In this document: positions 41,333 through 54,200 of the stretch, in pieces
How the letters are laid out: every line of letters starts with the position of its first letter
How positions within the stretch are numbered: the first letter of the stretch is position 1
Source: Pictodentalium vernedei
Taxonomy: Eukaryota; Mollusca; Scaphopoda; Dentaliida; Dentaliidae
Direction of reading: 5' to 3'
Assembly (NCBI GenBank): GCA_031216915.1
Contig: CM062297.1
Coordinates: 545,994,971-546,058,970 of the forward strand
Length of the DNA: 64,000 bases
Program-made: the position numbers and the translations under genes
Notes under the pieces: model-generated
Told to the model about the DNA's origin: nothing
Database searches by the model: none
The model's input: only the letters and a program-made list of their open reading frames with translations

Positions 41333-41856
41333 ATGGATTCCACTGTAATTAGTTTGGTGTTGGAAACTTTATCCACTCAGTAGAATTTTATTGATGCATG
41401 ACGCATATTACTGACGAATCACCCAGTAGTATGCGTGTGGGGGACGTAGCCAATTATTATATTGGGGGCGCAGGGAGCTTTTGGGAGATCCAAGAATTTT
41501 TATTCCGAAGGCTTTTCACAAAATTTTGAGTCCTGAATTGAGGAAGGGATGGAGGTGGTGTTTGACGCCACATGCAGATGATAGAATTAAGGGATTTTAG
41601 GGTGGGGACTTGAGGCGATTTCTTTTTGAGTAGCCCCCCCCCCCCCCCCGGCTGAAATGCTTTATAGTCGGAAATTTGATTTCCTCTCTCTCCTTAATCT
41701 TTAATACAAAAAAAATATATATCTGATCATCAATATACAAGAAATTTGCTTCACATTTTGTTGCGTTATTTTTCTTTTCCTCCAAAACAGTATAGTCTAT
41801 AACAGTGGAGGGCAGGCCAAAAGAATAACTGGTCAAAAACCCAAACTGAAGAATCT

Positions 41857-42061
41857 GGGGCCAATACTATAAAATTTTTACAACTGTATTTTCTAGAATT
41901 GTATTTTCTAGCTATGACATTATACATGGGTTGAAATGAACTATAAGCAATTTCAAAGATTTGGCAATTTACCAGTTGGCGAATTGCCATATCTTTTGAA
42001 ATGCCAGTAGTTAATTTCCGTCATTTATACCGTCATGTATATTCTCTTGTAGAAAATACGG
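41857..42061. mobile_element. Inverted-repeat MITE (GGGGCCAATACTATAA type), truncated
   Basis: Second copy of the element at 12781-13012. It keeps the left end, the paired AAGCAATTTCAAAGATTTGG centre and part of the right arm, then stops at GAAAATAC. Confidence 0.7.
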
Positions 42062-42305
42062 TTTATAGTGAAGCAGCTTTGACTGAATTTGATGAAAATA
42101 TTTTGAAAATATTTAGTGGGTTAAGAGTTATCTAGCGGCCGTGTCTACTCTCTCAGGCCACCAGTCTAATTCTATCAGGAATTCGGCACCGTAATGGGTT
42201 ATTTGTTTACCCACTTTTCATGGAGTTTACGCGCAGGCGACAGTTGATGTAATGTGTTGTCCTTTTTCTCACAAATATATAGAGGATATCTACGCTGCTT
42301 TAGTG

Positions 42306-42408
42306 AATATGGGAATTATCTCACGAGTGTGGAGCTGAAAGTTTTATTTTTCACAAGCGCATGCGCAAGTGAAAAATAGTACTTTCACGTCCATACGAAT
42401 GAGATAAA
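42306..42408. mobile_element. Small palindromic element, copy 1
   Basis: TTATCTCACGAGTGTGGA and GTCCATACGAATGAGATAA are inverted around CGCATGCGC, with TATTTTTCAC/GTGAAAAATA arms. A second copy is at 45885-45968. Confidence 0.7.
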
Positions 42409-45020
42409 TAGACAGAACGCGATGTGTGTTTGAATCTGTGGGTGTTTTACCACAGTTACTGGAAGTTGTGACTGCAACCACTTTTTCACCGATAACAATG
42501 AATGCACTACGTCAGTCCTGACACCGTGTCACACATACAGTAGTCTATATAAAAAAGACAAGTAATGAAAGCTTTTTTGCCCTGACCGATACCCCCTTCC
42601 CAGTTCATTTGTGAATTCGTCCTTTGAACAAAGATTCATCAACACAGTTTTCTTGTACAGTTATCCACGGGGTATTTAACTTCATGTTTATCATAAATTA
42701 ATAATCAAATCATCATTCTACGGCTTCTTTATTTGATAAAAAATACTCTCCGTTCGACTTTTTTGCCCGCGACTCGACGCCATTAGAACAACAATGATGG
42801 CGTGACATTTCGTTGCAAGGTTGTACAAAAGTTAACCTGGAAAACTAAACTACGCACTGCGTTGTTCTTGTGCTGCAGACGACAGAACAGAAGAATGGAT
42901 GTGGGCTGTATGTAAGAGCCTTTCCTGCAAAACAATTGTTGCACCCCTGTCCTCGAGTTTTATTTATTGTCAAGGCACAAGCAACTTATCCGAATTTTAA
43001 TAAAAATCTGGTGGTTAATTTAAGACAGCGCTACCTTGTTGTCCGAAATTGAAAATTCAGGAAGCTTTGAAAAGAATATGTTTTGGCGGGCGGAAAGAGT
43101 ATTAGATCTAGACTATAGGCCTATATGACAGACAGGGAGGGGTGAGAGCGATCTCATGTCCTGTATAAAAAAAGGAAATTCTATTGCATTTCTTTTTTAC
43201 ACTGCCAGTTAGGAATCGTGACATTGACAGCATTTATAAATTTAATGCTGAACAACATTAATCATATTAGTGTATTAGGCCCACTACATGCTGATTGAAA
43301 CGAAACGGGGAGTGGGTTGGGGGGGGGGGGGAGGGTGAATGGAGCGGCGAGGCTCGTTGTAGACACATATTTGTCAGACGAAGAACTTGGCCGATAAAGA
43401 TACCTCGGGGGTTTCGACAAAAATCTTTCCCAGGGACACTTTTTAAAAAAAAAGGAAAAACCTTTCTAGAAAACCCACTGCGGGCATTTGTGCATGCGTT
43501 TGCGAGTCGGTGGGAGGCAAGGCCAGTGATGCTTTTGGGAGAACGCCGTTCCCCTTGACCCCTTCTACTTGCTACTGCAAACGTTCTTCCTCCTCAATTG
43601 CCAAACTTGAACTGGCCACATCAAAAATTAACTGTTACTTGCTTGATGAGTGAAACGCAAAACTTGAAGACTGTGAATGGAGGAGGGGGGGGGGGGGGGG
43701 TGGGGGGAGCTTGTAGGCACAGACTATTCAGACGCGGCGCTTGCTGAATGACGATCCACAGCCATCTGCCGTATTAACGGCTCTCGATTCTCGGGCCGGT
43801 AATAAACCCTCGGGCTTTTATTCATTCCTCTCGGGCTCGTAATAAACCGTAACGCCCTCCAAACTCGTGGTATTGTTATATTATTGGAAGATAGGCCTAT
43901 CTTCAGAATCTGTAGTTTATCTTAACTTGGCTGCTCGTAGTTACTGGCTTTCTCACCTCTAGATTCATAGATTAGCCTATTGCGACTTTTTTCCATTTAA
44001 AACGAAAATTATAATAATACACATCTGGCCAAACCATGGTCGGCCCGGGAATTGTCTAGACCTCTCCCCGCGGGAACCCCGGGAGTGAAACAGTGCCTGT
44101 TCACTGCGGTAAACAGGCTGTGTTTTTACGACAGCGTAGATCCGCCACATGGGGGGCATACGCCTACATAGGGGGAATGTTGGGCGCCACCCCTAAACTG
44201 CGGGGCATTTCCAAAGTCAAATAACCTGAGAGAAGGAAATAAGCAACACTCCTGAGGTGTATAAATGGGGGTAGACTTTATTTATTTATTTAAATTTTTC
44301 CTTTGAACTAACCCTAACATCAGCTGCACATTTTCTGTACACGCAGATTATGCTGCAGAGATGTCTTACTTCTAAGTACTTTCTTTTTCTTATCATAAAC
44401 AGCATAAAACATACGACTACAGTCTAAAAGTTCACCGACCATCACTGTAAAGCAGGTGACAAGAACTTGATCCGTTTCAATATTCCGCAATCACTTTTAG
44501 ACGGTATTTTTAGACATCAGAAACCTCACGTCATCATTGTTGGTCTAATGGCGTCGAGTTGCGGGCAAAAAAGTTGAACGGAGAGTATTTTTTATCAAAT
44601 AAAGAAGCCGTATAATGATGATTTGATTATTAATTTATGATAAACATGAAGTTAAATACCCCGTGGATAACTGTACAATAAAACTGTGTTGATGAATCTT
44701 TGTTCAAAGGACGGATTCACAAGTGAACTGGGAAGGGGGGTATCGGTCAGGGCAAAAAAGCTTTCATTCCTTGTCTATTATTATATAGACTACTGTTTGT
44801 GTAACACGGGGGTCAGGACTGACGTGGTGCATTCATTGTTATCGGTGAAAAAAGTGGTTGCAGCCACAACTTCCAGTAACTGTTGTTTTACATAACGAGT
44901 TGAAATGACGAAGTCATATTTCGCGAGAGCCGTTGGCTCGAGCGAAATATGACTACGCCATTCCAACGAGTTATGTGAAACACCCACCGATTCAAACAGA
45001 CACCGCGTTCTGTGTTTATT
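42405..45020. mobile_element. Foldback structure with 0.4-kb inverted arms
   Basis: The left arm 42405-42805 pairs with the right arm 44527-45020 in inverted order: the TTTTTTGCCCGCGACTCGAC, AACAAAGATTCATCAACACA and TTGTGACTGCAACCAC segments all recur in reverse. The central 1.7 kb has no recognised transposase. The right arm is interrupted by a smaller palindromic MITE at 44887-44980. This could be a non-autonomous DNA transposon. Confidence 0.75.
44887..44980. mobile_element. Palindromic MITE nested in foldback arm
   Basis: TTTTACATAACGAGTTG and CAACGAGTTATGTGAAA form the ends. The inner ATGACGAAGTCATATTTCGC and its complement pair around GAGAGCCGTTGGCTC. The left foldback arm lacks it, which shows it inserted later. 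Confidence 0.8.
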
Positions 45021-45744
45021 ACACATACCAAGCATTAAAATTCATTTAAATAAACAAATTTTAATTCCGATGTTCAAACCCGAAGATGAAGAGTCCGTTT
45101 GTTTTGTTTGAAGCTGTACCGATTGAATGGATCGATAAAAAATCAAAACAGCCTTTTGGGAATCAGACTAAATTGCATACGTTATCTTTTCTATTGGGCG
45201 TGTTTGTTGAAATTCATATCGCTGTTTACCTTCGGCTGGTGTCCATTCACACCAAACCATTTGGTGGCTATTACTGTTTGTAAAAATATAAGTACAAATT
45301 TGCACAGGTTTGCAAAACAACTGGGAGAAACTTTTTTTTAAAAAGTTCGAAACACGTCAAGATGTCCGAAGATTTACCGAATTGAAGTTGACCAATTTTG
45401 ATATAACCGGAACCGCATACGAGACGGCCACGAGACTGGATTAATGTTGTGGTTGGGATTGGTTTTTTTAATAATATCTCATTTTTGGTTAACTAATTTT
45501 TGTGTGAACTGTCTCTATTTTGCTTTGAACGTTTTCATTTCCACACTATGCGACAGACGATCGATAATTGTATAACGAAATTTGGAAACTTTTCGAAGCG
45601 TAACTAATGACTCGACGGGAAAGGAACAGTATAAACAGTGCTGGCAAAAAGTTCCGGCTTGTACATCACCAGTTGAATACAGAAACATTTATTTATGTCA
45701 TGGCGGCGATTCCATTGAATGCAAGGGTTTAAAGTTTAATAAAA

Positions 45745-46105
45745 TAGCCCAAATTTTCGTTTTATTATATACTACGTGACATTTTACTGCGCAATCTTCA
45801 GCCCAATTCGACTGCAGACAGTTTCAAGACAATAACAAAGATCAGCTGATCGTTCCTTCAAGGCGACGTCATGCGCCGAAACACGTGAACCCGAAAGTAT
45901 TATTTTTCACTCACGCAAGCACTCGTAAAAAATAAAACTTCCAGGTCCACACTCATGAGATAATTCCAGATATTCACCAAAATAGCGTAGATTTTCTTCT
46001 TATTATATGCTACGAGACATTTTACTGCGCAATATTTAGCCCAATTCGTCTGCAAACAGTTTCAAGACAATAACAAAGATCTGTTAATGGTTCCTTCAAG
46101 ACGAC
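45745..46105. repeat. Direct repeat pair around a palindromic element
   Basis: About 115 bp (TACGTGACATTTTACTGCGC ... TTCAAGACAATAACAAAGATC) occurs at 45760-45870 and again at 45995-46105. Between them is the second copy of the small palindromic element (45885-45968). Confidence 0.7.
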
Positions 46106-46109
46106 TTCA

Positions 46110-47620
46110 TTATGGAAGCTACTGAGGAATATTTCCAGCCGATCCATATCAAGAGATATCTTTTAGATAATTTGCAATAATTCACATTAGCATATAATAA
46201 AAACAAATATTCTTTCGTCCTCCAGTTGTATATATCCCAGTCAATAAGTTTTCAATTCACCTTTCAACCATCAAGATATTAACTGAATTAGTGGAAACCA
46301 CTACGACTCTGATAGCACTAGCGAAGAGAGGAAGGGGGGGGGGGGGGGGGGTCATAAGGAACTGCTCCGGAGCTCGGAAGTTTTGGTGTTTTAAAAAGTG
46401 TAGGTTGGTCTATCGTTACGTCTGAGCTGAAAGCCGTGGGAAGGCTTTTTACACGGGTCTCCGACGCTGGTGGGAGTGGCAAGAGTACGAATTTGCATTA
46501 CTGACCAGGTTCCATTCATATAAAAAAAAAACACACTTGTTCCAGTTAGTTGGTTTTCCACCAGTGTTTCCTGCATCATGGTGGTCACGATTATAAAATG
46601 CACCATACACACATAAATACAGGTAATAAATTACCCAGATTGTGAGGAAATAAAAGAGTAGATATTGTCAAGAAAATGCAGTAGAGTGCTTTAAAAAATC
46701 GGTGTGTGTGTGGGGGGGATCCCAAATCTCCCGTCTATCGGTTTGCTCCTTCGGCGCTCACAGGGTCCGTAACGCCAATTCTACACATTGCCCCGGGTCC
46801 GTCCTCGCTCTCGGCGGCCCTGCGGGTGAGTGGTCATTACTAAAGGTAATGTCATCAAAATATCTACCATTGATTCAATGAAAATGAATGTTTATATTAT
46901 TTTTTAGATTCAGCCGTGTGTAGTATATCAGTTGATCCGAAAGACTTAACTTTCTGTGGTAAGACGGAAGTAGTATTATTAGTACGTCCAACAGCGGTAT
47001 TCGATTTTCTAAGAATATCTCTCACTTCGACGCTACTGACCAAAATACCCCAATCAAGCTGATATCCCCTAATCAATCGTACTACTACTTTTACTATCCA
47101 AATGCGTACGAGCGATCAGCAGATCTCCAGACATCCCTAATTTCGTACATAGAGTGGCGTGGTTCCAGTTCAAATTGCGATTTCTTGGTGTTTTCGCTTC
47201 AAAAGATGCGAATCGTGGTCTCGCTACCATCTGATTTTGACTGTGAAATTTGGACAGGACAGAAAGCGACACTGAGAGTTCGCAAGCCCTTAAAACTGTT
47301 CTTCCTATTTTCTCACTCGGGGAAAATTTGATTTTTGGATGCTTCTTGATGAGATATCCCGGTACCGTGAAATAATGCAATTTGCCTTCATTAGATACTG
47401 GGCACTTCACTCTGACCCGAAAATATTCATGCTTTGCCAGATTCTAGCCTGAATGTTTTCTCAACATTTGGAGACAAAGTCGCCCGAAAAAAACCCTTCC
47501 TTCCTCCACCTCTGGCTCCTTGGGTACACAAGCTGTACTTGGATAAAAATAAATGAAGTTATTTAGAAAAATACATTCCCATCGTCTTCATATTGTTATG
47601 GCAGTCTTAATTGGAGGTTA
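46110..47620. other. Downstream of the TMEM26-like gene, nothing else recognised
   Basis: No supported gene. A G-tract lies at about 46336-46351. A minus-strand frame at 47069-47410 is open for 113 codons but has no recognised motif; it could be 3' untranslated sequence of the TMEM26-like gene. Confidence 0.4.
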
Positions 47621-47624
47621 CGAA

Positions 47625-48254
47625 TCAACCCTTACGCTTTTTATTGACGGGTCTGATGTTTGCCTCCAGACTTTGTTTCCCTTGATTTCGTAACCGAATA
47701 GTTTCTTCGTGACTGACTGTATCAAAAACACACCCTAGACACAAAACAAACATCCTATAGAAAATTAACAAAACAAGTAATACGTTCTTGGCAGCAAAAA
47801 ATAAAATTGTGTGGTCGATGATGCCTAGATAAGCAATAGCATACAATCGAATAGCAAGAAATGGTCCATCTTGGAGAAGTAATGACATAGCGATACTCCA
47901 GAGTTCTGTCTCAAGACATGCACATTGACCTTCACCACTGCTCTGACTTGACTGGCGCAAAGTGGATACTCTGATTGTGTTTGGGTCTCTAGTGGCCGTT
48001 AAAACGAAACAAAACTGCGACAGACTCATTGTCCAAACAACGAAGATTGAAAACTTTATGAATTCATCCTGTCGTATGAGAGGCTCCTCGAACAAATCGA
48101 AAAGCTCCATGATGTCAGATCCCATACCTATGAACACAAACAGTAATTGAGATAGCTCTTCCCGAGTGATCTCCCCTCTTGGTAGCAGCCATCTTCCAAG
48201 TATTACTACGAATAGTAATGATTGTTCTACCACTAGGATCCCGGAGTTCAGAAC
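47625..48254 (-). CDS. TMEM26: TMEM26-like exon 3 (terminal)
   Basis: The acceptor reads TTTTTTTCTAG before 48254, and the exon opens in phase 0. It encodes most of the membrane segments: the LLPRGEITREELSQLLFVFI and EFIKFSIFVVWTMSLSQF segments, a short loop with clustered Ser and Cys, then QDGPFLAIRLYAIAYLG and FFAAKNVLLVLLIFYRMFVL. The C-terminal tail is basic (PVNKKRKG), with a TGA stop at 47625-47627. Confidence 0.88.
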   Translation of the reverse strand, partial: VLNSGILVVEQSLLFVVILGRWLLPRGEITREELSQLLFVFIGMGSDIMELFDLFEEPLIRQDEFIKFSIFVVWTMSLSQFCFVLTATRDPNTIRVSTLRQSSQSSGEGQCACLETELWSIAMSLLLQDGPFLAIRLYAIAYLGIIDHTILFFAAKNVLLVLLIFYRMFVLCLGCVFDTVSHEETIRLRNQGKQSLEANIRPVNKKRKG

Positions 48255-51200
48255 CTAGAAAAAAAGACAAAACATGTTATTTACTCACTGATGTGGGCAC
48301 CAAGTTCAGTAACTCTTTACCAAGCGTAACAAAAATATGTGACCAACGCTATTCACAAAACAGGCATTCAGATTTAATTATGTTTTCACTTTTCTTCTCC
48401 AAAATATAACTTATGACACCTCATTGGAACGAGCTCCTCGAGCTAGTTCCAATGAGGATCATAAGCTATATTTCAGACGCAAGAAATGAAACCTTTTCAG
48501 ATATTCAAGAAAAAGAGTTGCAAGTGCAGCCTGAGAGAGTGAAAACGAACTGGCCAATCACTGTACAGTAATTGTGATTGGGGTGGTGGAGTGGGGGTGT
48601 GAGGAGGGGAGGGGGAGGGGTTAAAGTCCAAAACAGATTCTTGAGGAATTTACGTCCATGGAAACTGCATGGTATCACTCTGGTATGCCAGGGTGCTTTA
48701 CATTCACGGCTATTTATTCGCTTTTGAGATTTCTGTCGTCGGAGAAGGGCGTGGGTATTGAGACTAAAATTTCTTTGTGCAATTAAATGCCAAGATTATT
48801 AGGCAATTTATTTTTAAAAAAAAATAAGCCAATTCTTCAACATGCAAATATAAATGCACTCCATGAATCCGTTATTTATATATTTATTTGTTTATTTATT
48901 GGTGTTTCAGGTCACATATTTCACACAATGGCTAATCATGACCACGACAGTTTTACGGGTGGAGGAAGTCGGAGTACCCGGAGAGAACCACAGAGCAACG
49001 GCGAGCAACTATCAGCTCCCCAGCACACTAACTTCACGCAAGCAGAGTTAGCATTGGTTGAAGACAAGTGCACCATCGACGTGCAGTACACCTTAGTAAC
49101 AACGCCACCGTGCCACCGTGCCCCACGTGGGCAGTGGGGGTGAAGTGTCTTGGCCAAGGAAACAACGCGGTTGCCGCAGGTGAGATTCGAACTGAGGACC
49201 TCTCGGCTTACAGCCTGCACCTCTACCTACTGAGCCACCGCGTGCCCCGTGAAACCGTTACGGCTCCTGTAAACATAACCCGAATAGAACCCAAGAATTT
49301 AGAAGGATTGTGCATAACATTCACACCCTTTGAAGTCAGAAATTGGAAAATGTGTGAATGAATAATCGTCTGGAATATTTTGTTTGTTTGGAAAAGCGAA
49401 CCTATGGTTCGCTTTTCCAACCAACTGAAATATTCCTTTTACTGGATATAAAAAAAACCCATAACCATTCATTTTCTTTGAATCATAGCAACAATTATTT
49501 CTCACTCGAGACTTGATTTAACGAAGTCTACAAAGACTTTATCAATATTATTGAACTTTTTTTGTTTTCTAAATAAGTATAACTGAAGATTTGTCACAAC
49601 TGTACTTTTATGATTACGCCGCGTAGTTCCTCAAAATTGTGCTAACATCTCAACTCACTGTTTTTAATGCGAATTAAATACTTAATGATTAGAATATATG
49701 TAGCACGAATGAATATTTGTATATCTGTGTGAGTAAAGGGTCGTCACATTAAATAAACTGTAGTCTGCGCACAAACTCGTTTGACTGTTGGCCAGACAGA
49801 TTGCTTCTTCATATTACATACCTCATCATTGTCTTGTGTGCAGTTCAATTGTACTCCATTTCTACTAGCAGTCGTCTGGTTGTCTCTGTCTTTATAATAT
49901 TTTAGTCGGTCCATTTCCAAGACCCATATTGATGGTATAGCGCTAACTAGGTATATGATGAAGCACATGCAAATCCTACGAATAATAAAATGATTTAGTT
50001 TTGTATACAAATAAATACTAAGGACGTACGATGCAGTTTGCTTTTGGGGGATGCAATCCTCCCTCCTTGGCTGCTGAATTTGGAATCATTCGGACGATAG
50101 CATTGTCGTTGCGCTGGCAGAATGCATATCTAAAGTGGTAAATTAAAACTATAGATAGGAACATTTACTAACTACGTTTTAAGAAGGGGTCATTTGCTTA
50201 ACTTCCGACAATTTCATGGTGAGGGATATTTGTTTTATTTTTGCTTCTATTTATTAAGCTAAATGCCAAGCAGACTGCAGCGTTTTCCCAATGCCACAAC
50301 TTTTCCTTTGATCTGTGATTGAACAGGTTTGTTTTAGATAGATAATTATCCTAGGCCATAGTCGTGATTATATTCATTTTTTCTGACGAGTGCTGATTGT
50401 GGGCATGAAATTTTCCACGGGTTTTAGCTATGTAATGCATCCTGCATTTCATCGCTAATGTCGGTGGAATATTTCTTGGGATTTTATAGGAGAGGGTGTG
50501 CTGAAGTTTACCTTAACCCTTTGAACCCTTGCGGCCTCTTTTCCGATCAGAAACATGATACGCCATAAAGTCATTAAATAGAATGGCGGTTCAGTAAATG
50601 TGTGGGGTCAATATTTTCAACGTGCAGCCACGAGGAATCGAGGGCGGGACGAAACCTGTAGCCCATACTCTTTTTTCTTTTTCAGAAGGTGTCATTGTAA
50701 ACTTGTTATTAGCAGAATGTGGCTAGTGTGGGTAAAGATTCTAACAAACTCAAGATTATGGAAACAGAGACTGAGCTCAAATCACCCGAGATTTACCAGG
50801 CATCGATGACTGGAGAGTGGGGCGAAAACTTTAGCCCGTGCACCTTTTTTCAGAAGGTGTCATTGTAAACTTGTTGTTAGCCGAATGGGACAAGTTTGAG
50901 TAAGGATTCTAACAAACCCAAGATGATGGAAACAGAGATGGAGTTCAAATCACCCGAGATTACCAAGCACCGAGGAGTTGAGAGAGCAGAGGTGGCGCCA
51001 GGGATTTCTCGACAGGGGGCTGACCTCTCCGGCAGGGGGGGGGGGGGGGGCTATAATATTTGACCTCCCAAACGAAGGAAAATAACTGAAAATTGGTAAA
51101 TTGGAGAACTAAAATGGAAGCAAATTGAGTATGTTTGTTGATTATTTAACGTAAACATATTATAATAAGGTCTGGAAATATTTCATCTATAAAGCCAGTT

Positions 51201-54200
51201 TGACGAACGACTGCATAACTGCATAATCGTTTTGAAATTTTTCGCTGCAAATAGAGCACCGCGCATTATAGTAGGACGCCATTGTTTAGATTTCGATAGA
51301 TTCCAAACTTTTACCATGACGATAACCGATGATTAGGAAGTAATGGAACGCCAGATGGATAACAACTGTCATAATGCCTTACAAAGAAGAACCATACACC
51401 TCGTTCTTGATCGACACAAGACGAGATATCTACATTCGATTGTCGGAAGTCGGGTTTACGAGACTCTCCGACGGGCTGACTAAAAATCTCCAGGGGGGGG
51501 GCTAGACCTCTCCCCCCCCCTGACTCCCCCTTGGCGCCACCACAGCGAGAGAGGGGCGGAAACTTTAGCCCATGCTCTTTTTCAGAAGTGTCACTTTGTT
51601 TCACACGTAATACTGATCGAATTGTATATGAACCTTCATAACAAAACGTTTGCGTATCAGTCGCAGCTGGAATTAACCTTTAGGTCCTTAAAGAAGGGCC
51701 CAAACTGCCACTCTTGTATTGCTTTGAAAACGTTGCCCTAAATGTATCCATCCTCAAGAACTCTACTGGTGGGTTGCATTTATCTTGACATTGATTTTAC
51801 ATCATTGTTGGCTGCCTGAAAAAGGCAGCCAACAATGATGTAGAAGCACTGTTAAGCTGATATTTATTTATTTATTGATGTTTAAGGTCACATATTTATG
51901 CACAATGGCTAATCATGAGCGTGACAGTTTTACGGGTGGAGGAAGCCGGAGTACCCGGAGAGGACCACCGAGCAACGACGAGCAGCTGCCAGCTCCCCAA
52001 CATCGTAACTCCGCACTGCAGCACAGGCAGGGTTAGATTGGTTGAAAACATGCGTACCATCGACGTGAAGTACGCCTTAGTACACGGCGTCATCGTGCCT
52101 CCACATGGGCAATGGGGTGAAGTGTCTTGCCCAAGGACACAACGCGGTTGCCGCAGGTGGGATTCGAACCGAGGACCTCTCGGATTGCAGCCTGCACCTC
52201 TACCTACTGAGCCACTGCGCACCCTGTTAAGCAGATGCAGGTGAGTATAGGTATATATGGTAGTTAATATCGTAAAGAGGATTTAAGGTTCAACGCCTAG
52301 GATTAATTTTTACGATAATTACTGCCTTATATATACATGTACACAGACGCCGATGACTTAACAGTGTTTCTACATCACTTCCTACTGGTTGAGTTCTCAG
52401 AAACGAATACACGTGGGACAGCTTTTTCAAAGCAATATGAAAGTGGAATTTTGTAGATGTATTGAGACCTAAGGGTTAAAACAAAAAGTTAGGTTAGAAC
52501 TTCTTATCCCTTTACCTAATATAATGGAATTTTTCCCTTCCTGCTCGTCCTAGTGATGGCTCGTCCTAGTGATGGCTCGTCCTAGTGAAGGGTCGTGCGC
52601 TATTTTGCTCGGGCTCGTTTCAGTGATGGGTCATCAGATATGTACTGAAGGCACAAAATGATAATTTTTATTTCTTCGAGAATATATTTTGCACATGTCG
52701 CCTCCGACATGGTAGGTAAGGTGTTACCGTGTTAGTGGAATTTTTAAAATAACTTTGTGCCACCGTTGCTACTAAGGTAATATCCATTAAAAGTGAACGT
52801 GCGAAAATGTGTTAATATAAGGCTTTCCTGTAACAAATTTTCTGAAAGAACTAAATAAATTGCAATTGGAAAATAAATCTTTTTCTTCTATTTCAACCAT
52901 CTTCCAACCTGAAGGCTCATCATCTGATTGAAAATGGATGAAGTAGAATAATTGAACCAAACATTGGCCAGACCATAATGTACATACAAACGAATGAATG
53001 GCTAGAGTGTATTTGTACATTAACCCTTTACCGAACGCAGACGATATCAAAATTTATTATTTTAAATATCATTTTTTTAAATTTTTAAAAAAAATTCAAC
53101 AAAACCATATCATGTGACCCCTCATTGGAACGAGCTCAATGAGCTCGTTCCAATGAGGGGTCACATGGTATGGTTTTGTTGAAATATTTTGAAAAATTTA
53201 ATTTTTTCATCTGCTCAATTTGCATATTACGCGAGCGGGTGCGGGCGATTCGTTAGGTAAAGGGTTAACTGATATAGGGATTATTTATTACTTATAATTT
53301 TCTTACCCAGAATTACCCACTATCAAACTCGGCAGATATGACTTCAAACTAGGCTGATGTTACACCGATTTCGGCAGATATGAATGAAGCTAGAGTTGCC
53401 CCAACATGATGCGTAACTAGGCGCAACTAATTTGTTAAAATCGAAATCGTTCACTGTTGTTCGTCGAACGCAATCGGTAAAAATTGGTATTTCTATAAGC
53501 ACAATGGAGTAGTTTGAAGCTGATTTTATTGTATGGTGGGGAATTAATGAAGGCAATAGGTACGGATTAGGTTGATGAAGAGATGAAAGAAGAGATTGGA
53601 ACAGAAAATCCAACGCACACGAAGATTCAGAGTCGTAAATGGAGATTCGCCGAAGTGAGAGAAGTGATTCAGATTTCCGAACATAGCGGTTTCCCCAGTA
53701 GAGGACAAAATTTCGGACTTTATGAAAAGAATGAGAAACAAAAACACTGTCAGAAAACAGATCTGAAAACATTTTATAATTATTTGTTTTGGTTTAGTAA
53801 ATAAAGAGGTTATTACTTTGTTAGTTTCATATCGCCCGAGACATCAGCCCGCGGTTACTTGTAACACATCAAGGGGAGAGGGGGGGGGGGGGGGGGGGGG
53901 GACTCTAGCTCGGTTCATATCGGCCCAGATCGGTTTCACTCAACTATTCTGGGAAAGAAAATCATATTTAATAAGTAATCTTTTGTATTATATTGATGCG
54001 TTGCGTTAATTCAATTAAAACACCCGAGACGCACATTGACATCATATCAATCTAAACTAATTGCGTGATGGGCGACACTTCTAAGGAATATTCCTTTAAA
54101 TGTATATCGACAAAGAGATAAAAGAGTATTATCACTTTCCAAAGTGTGATTTACCGGGATTTCAGGGTTTGATTATAAAAGATAACTTCACAAGTGAATT

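Noticed and set aside
47069..47410. 113-residue minus-strand ORF as an extra TMEM26-like exon
   Set aside because: The terminal exon already has a stop at 47625 and the ORF has no matching family sequence; it may be untranslated.
53344..53804. Overlapping ORFs on both strands in a TMEM26 intron
   Set aside because: No family match by eye and mutually overlapping. They lie inside an intron on a region without other coding signs.
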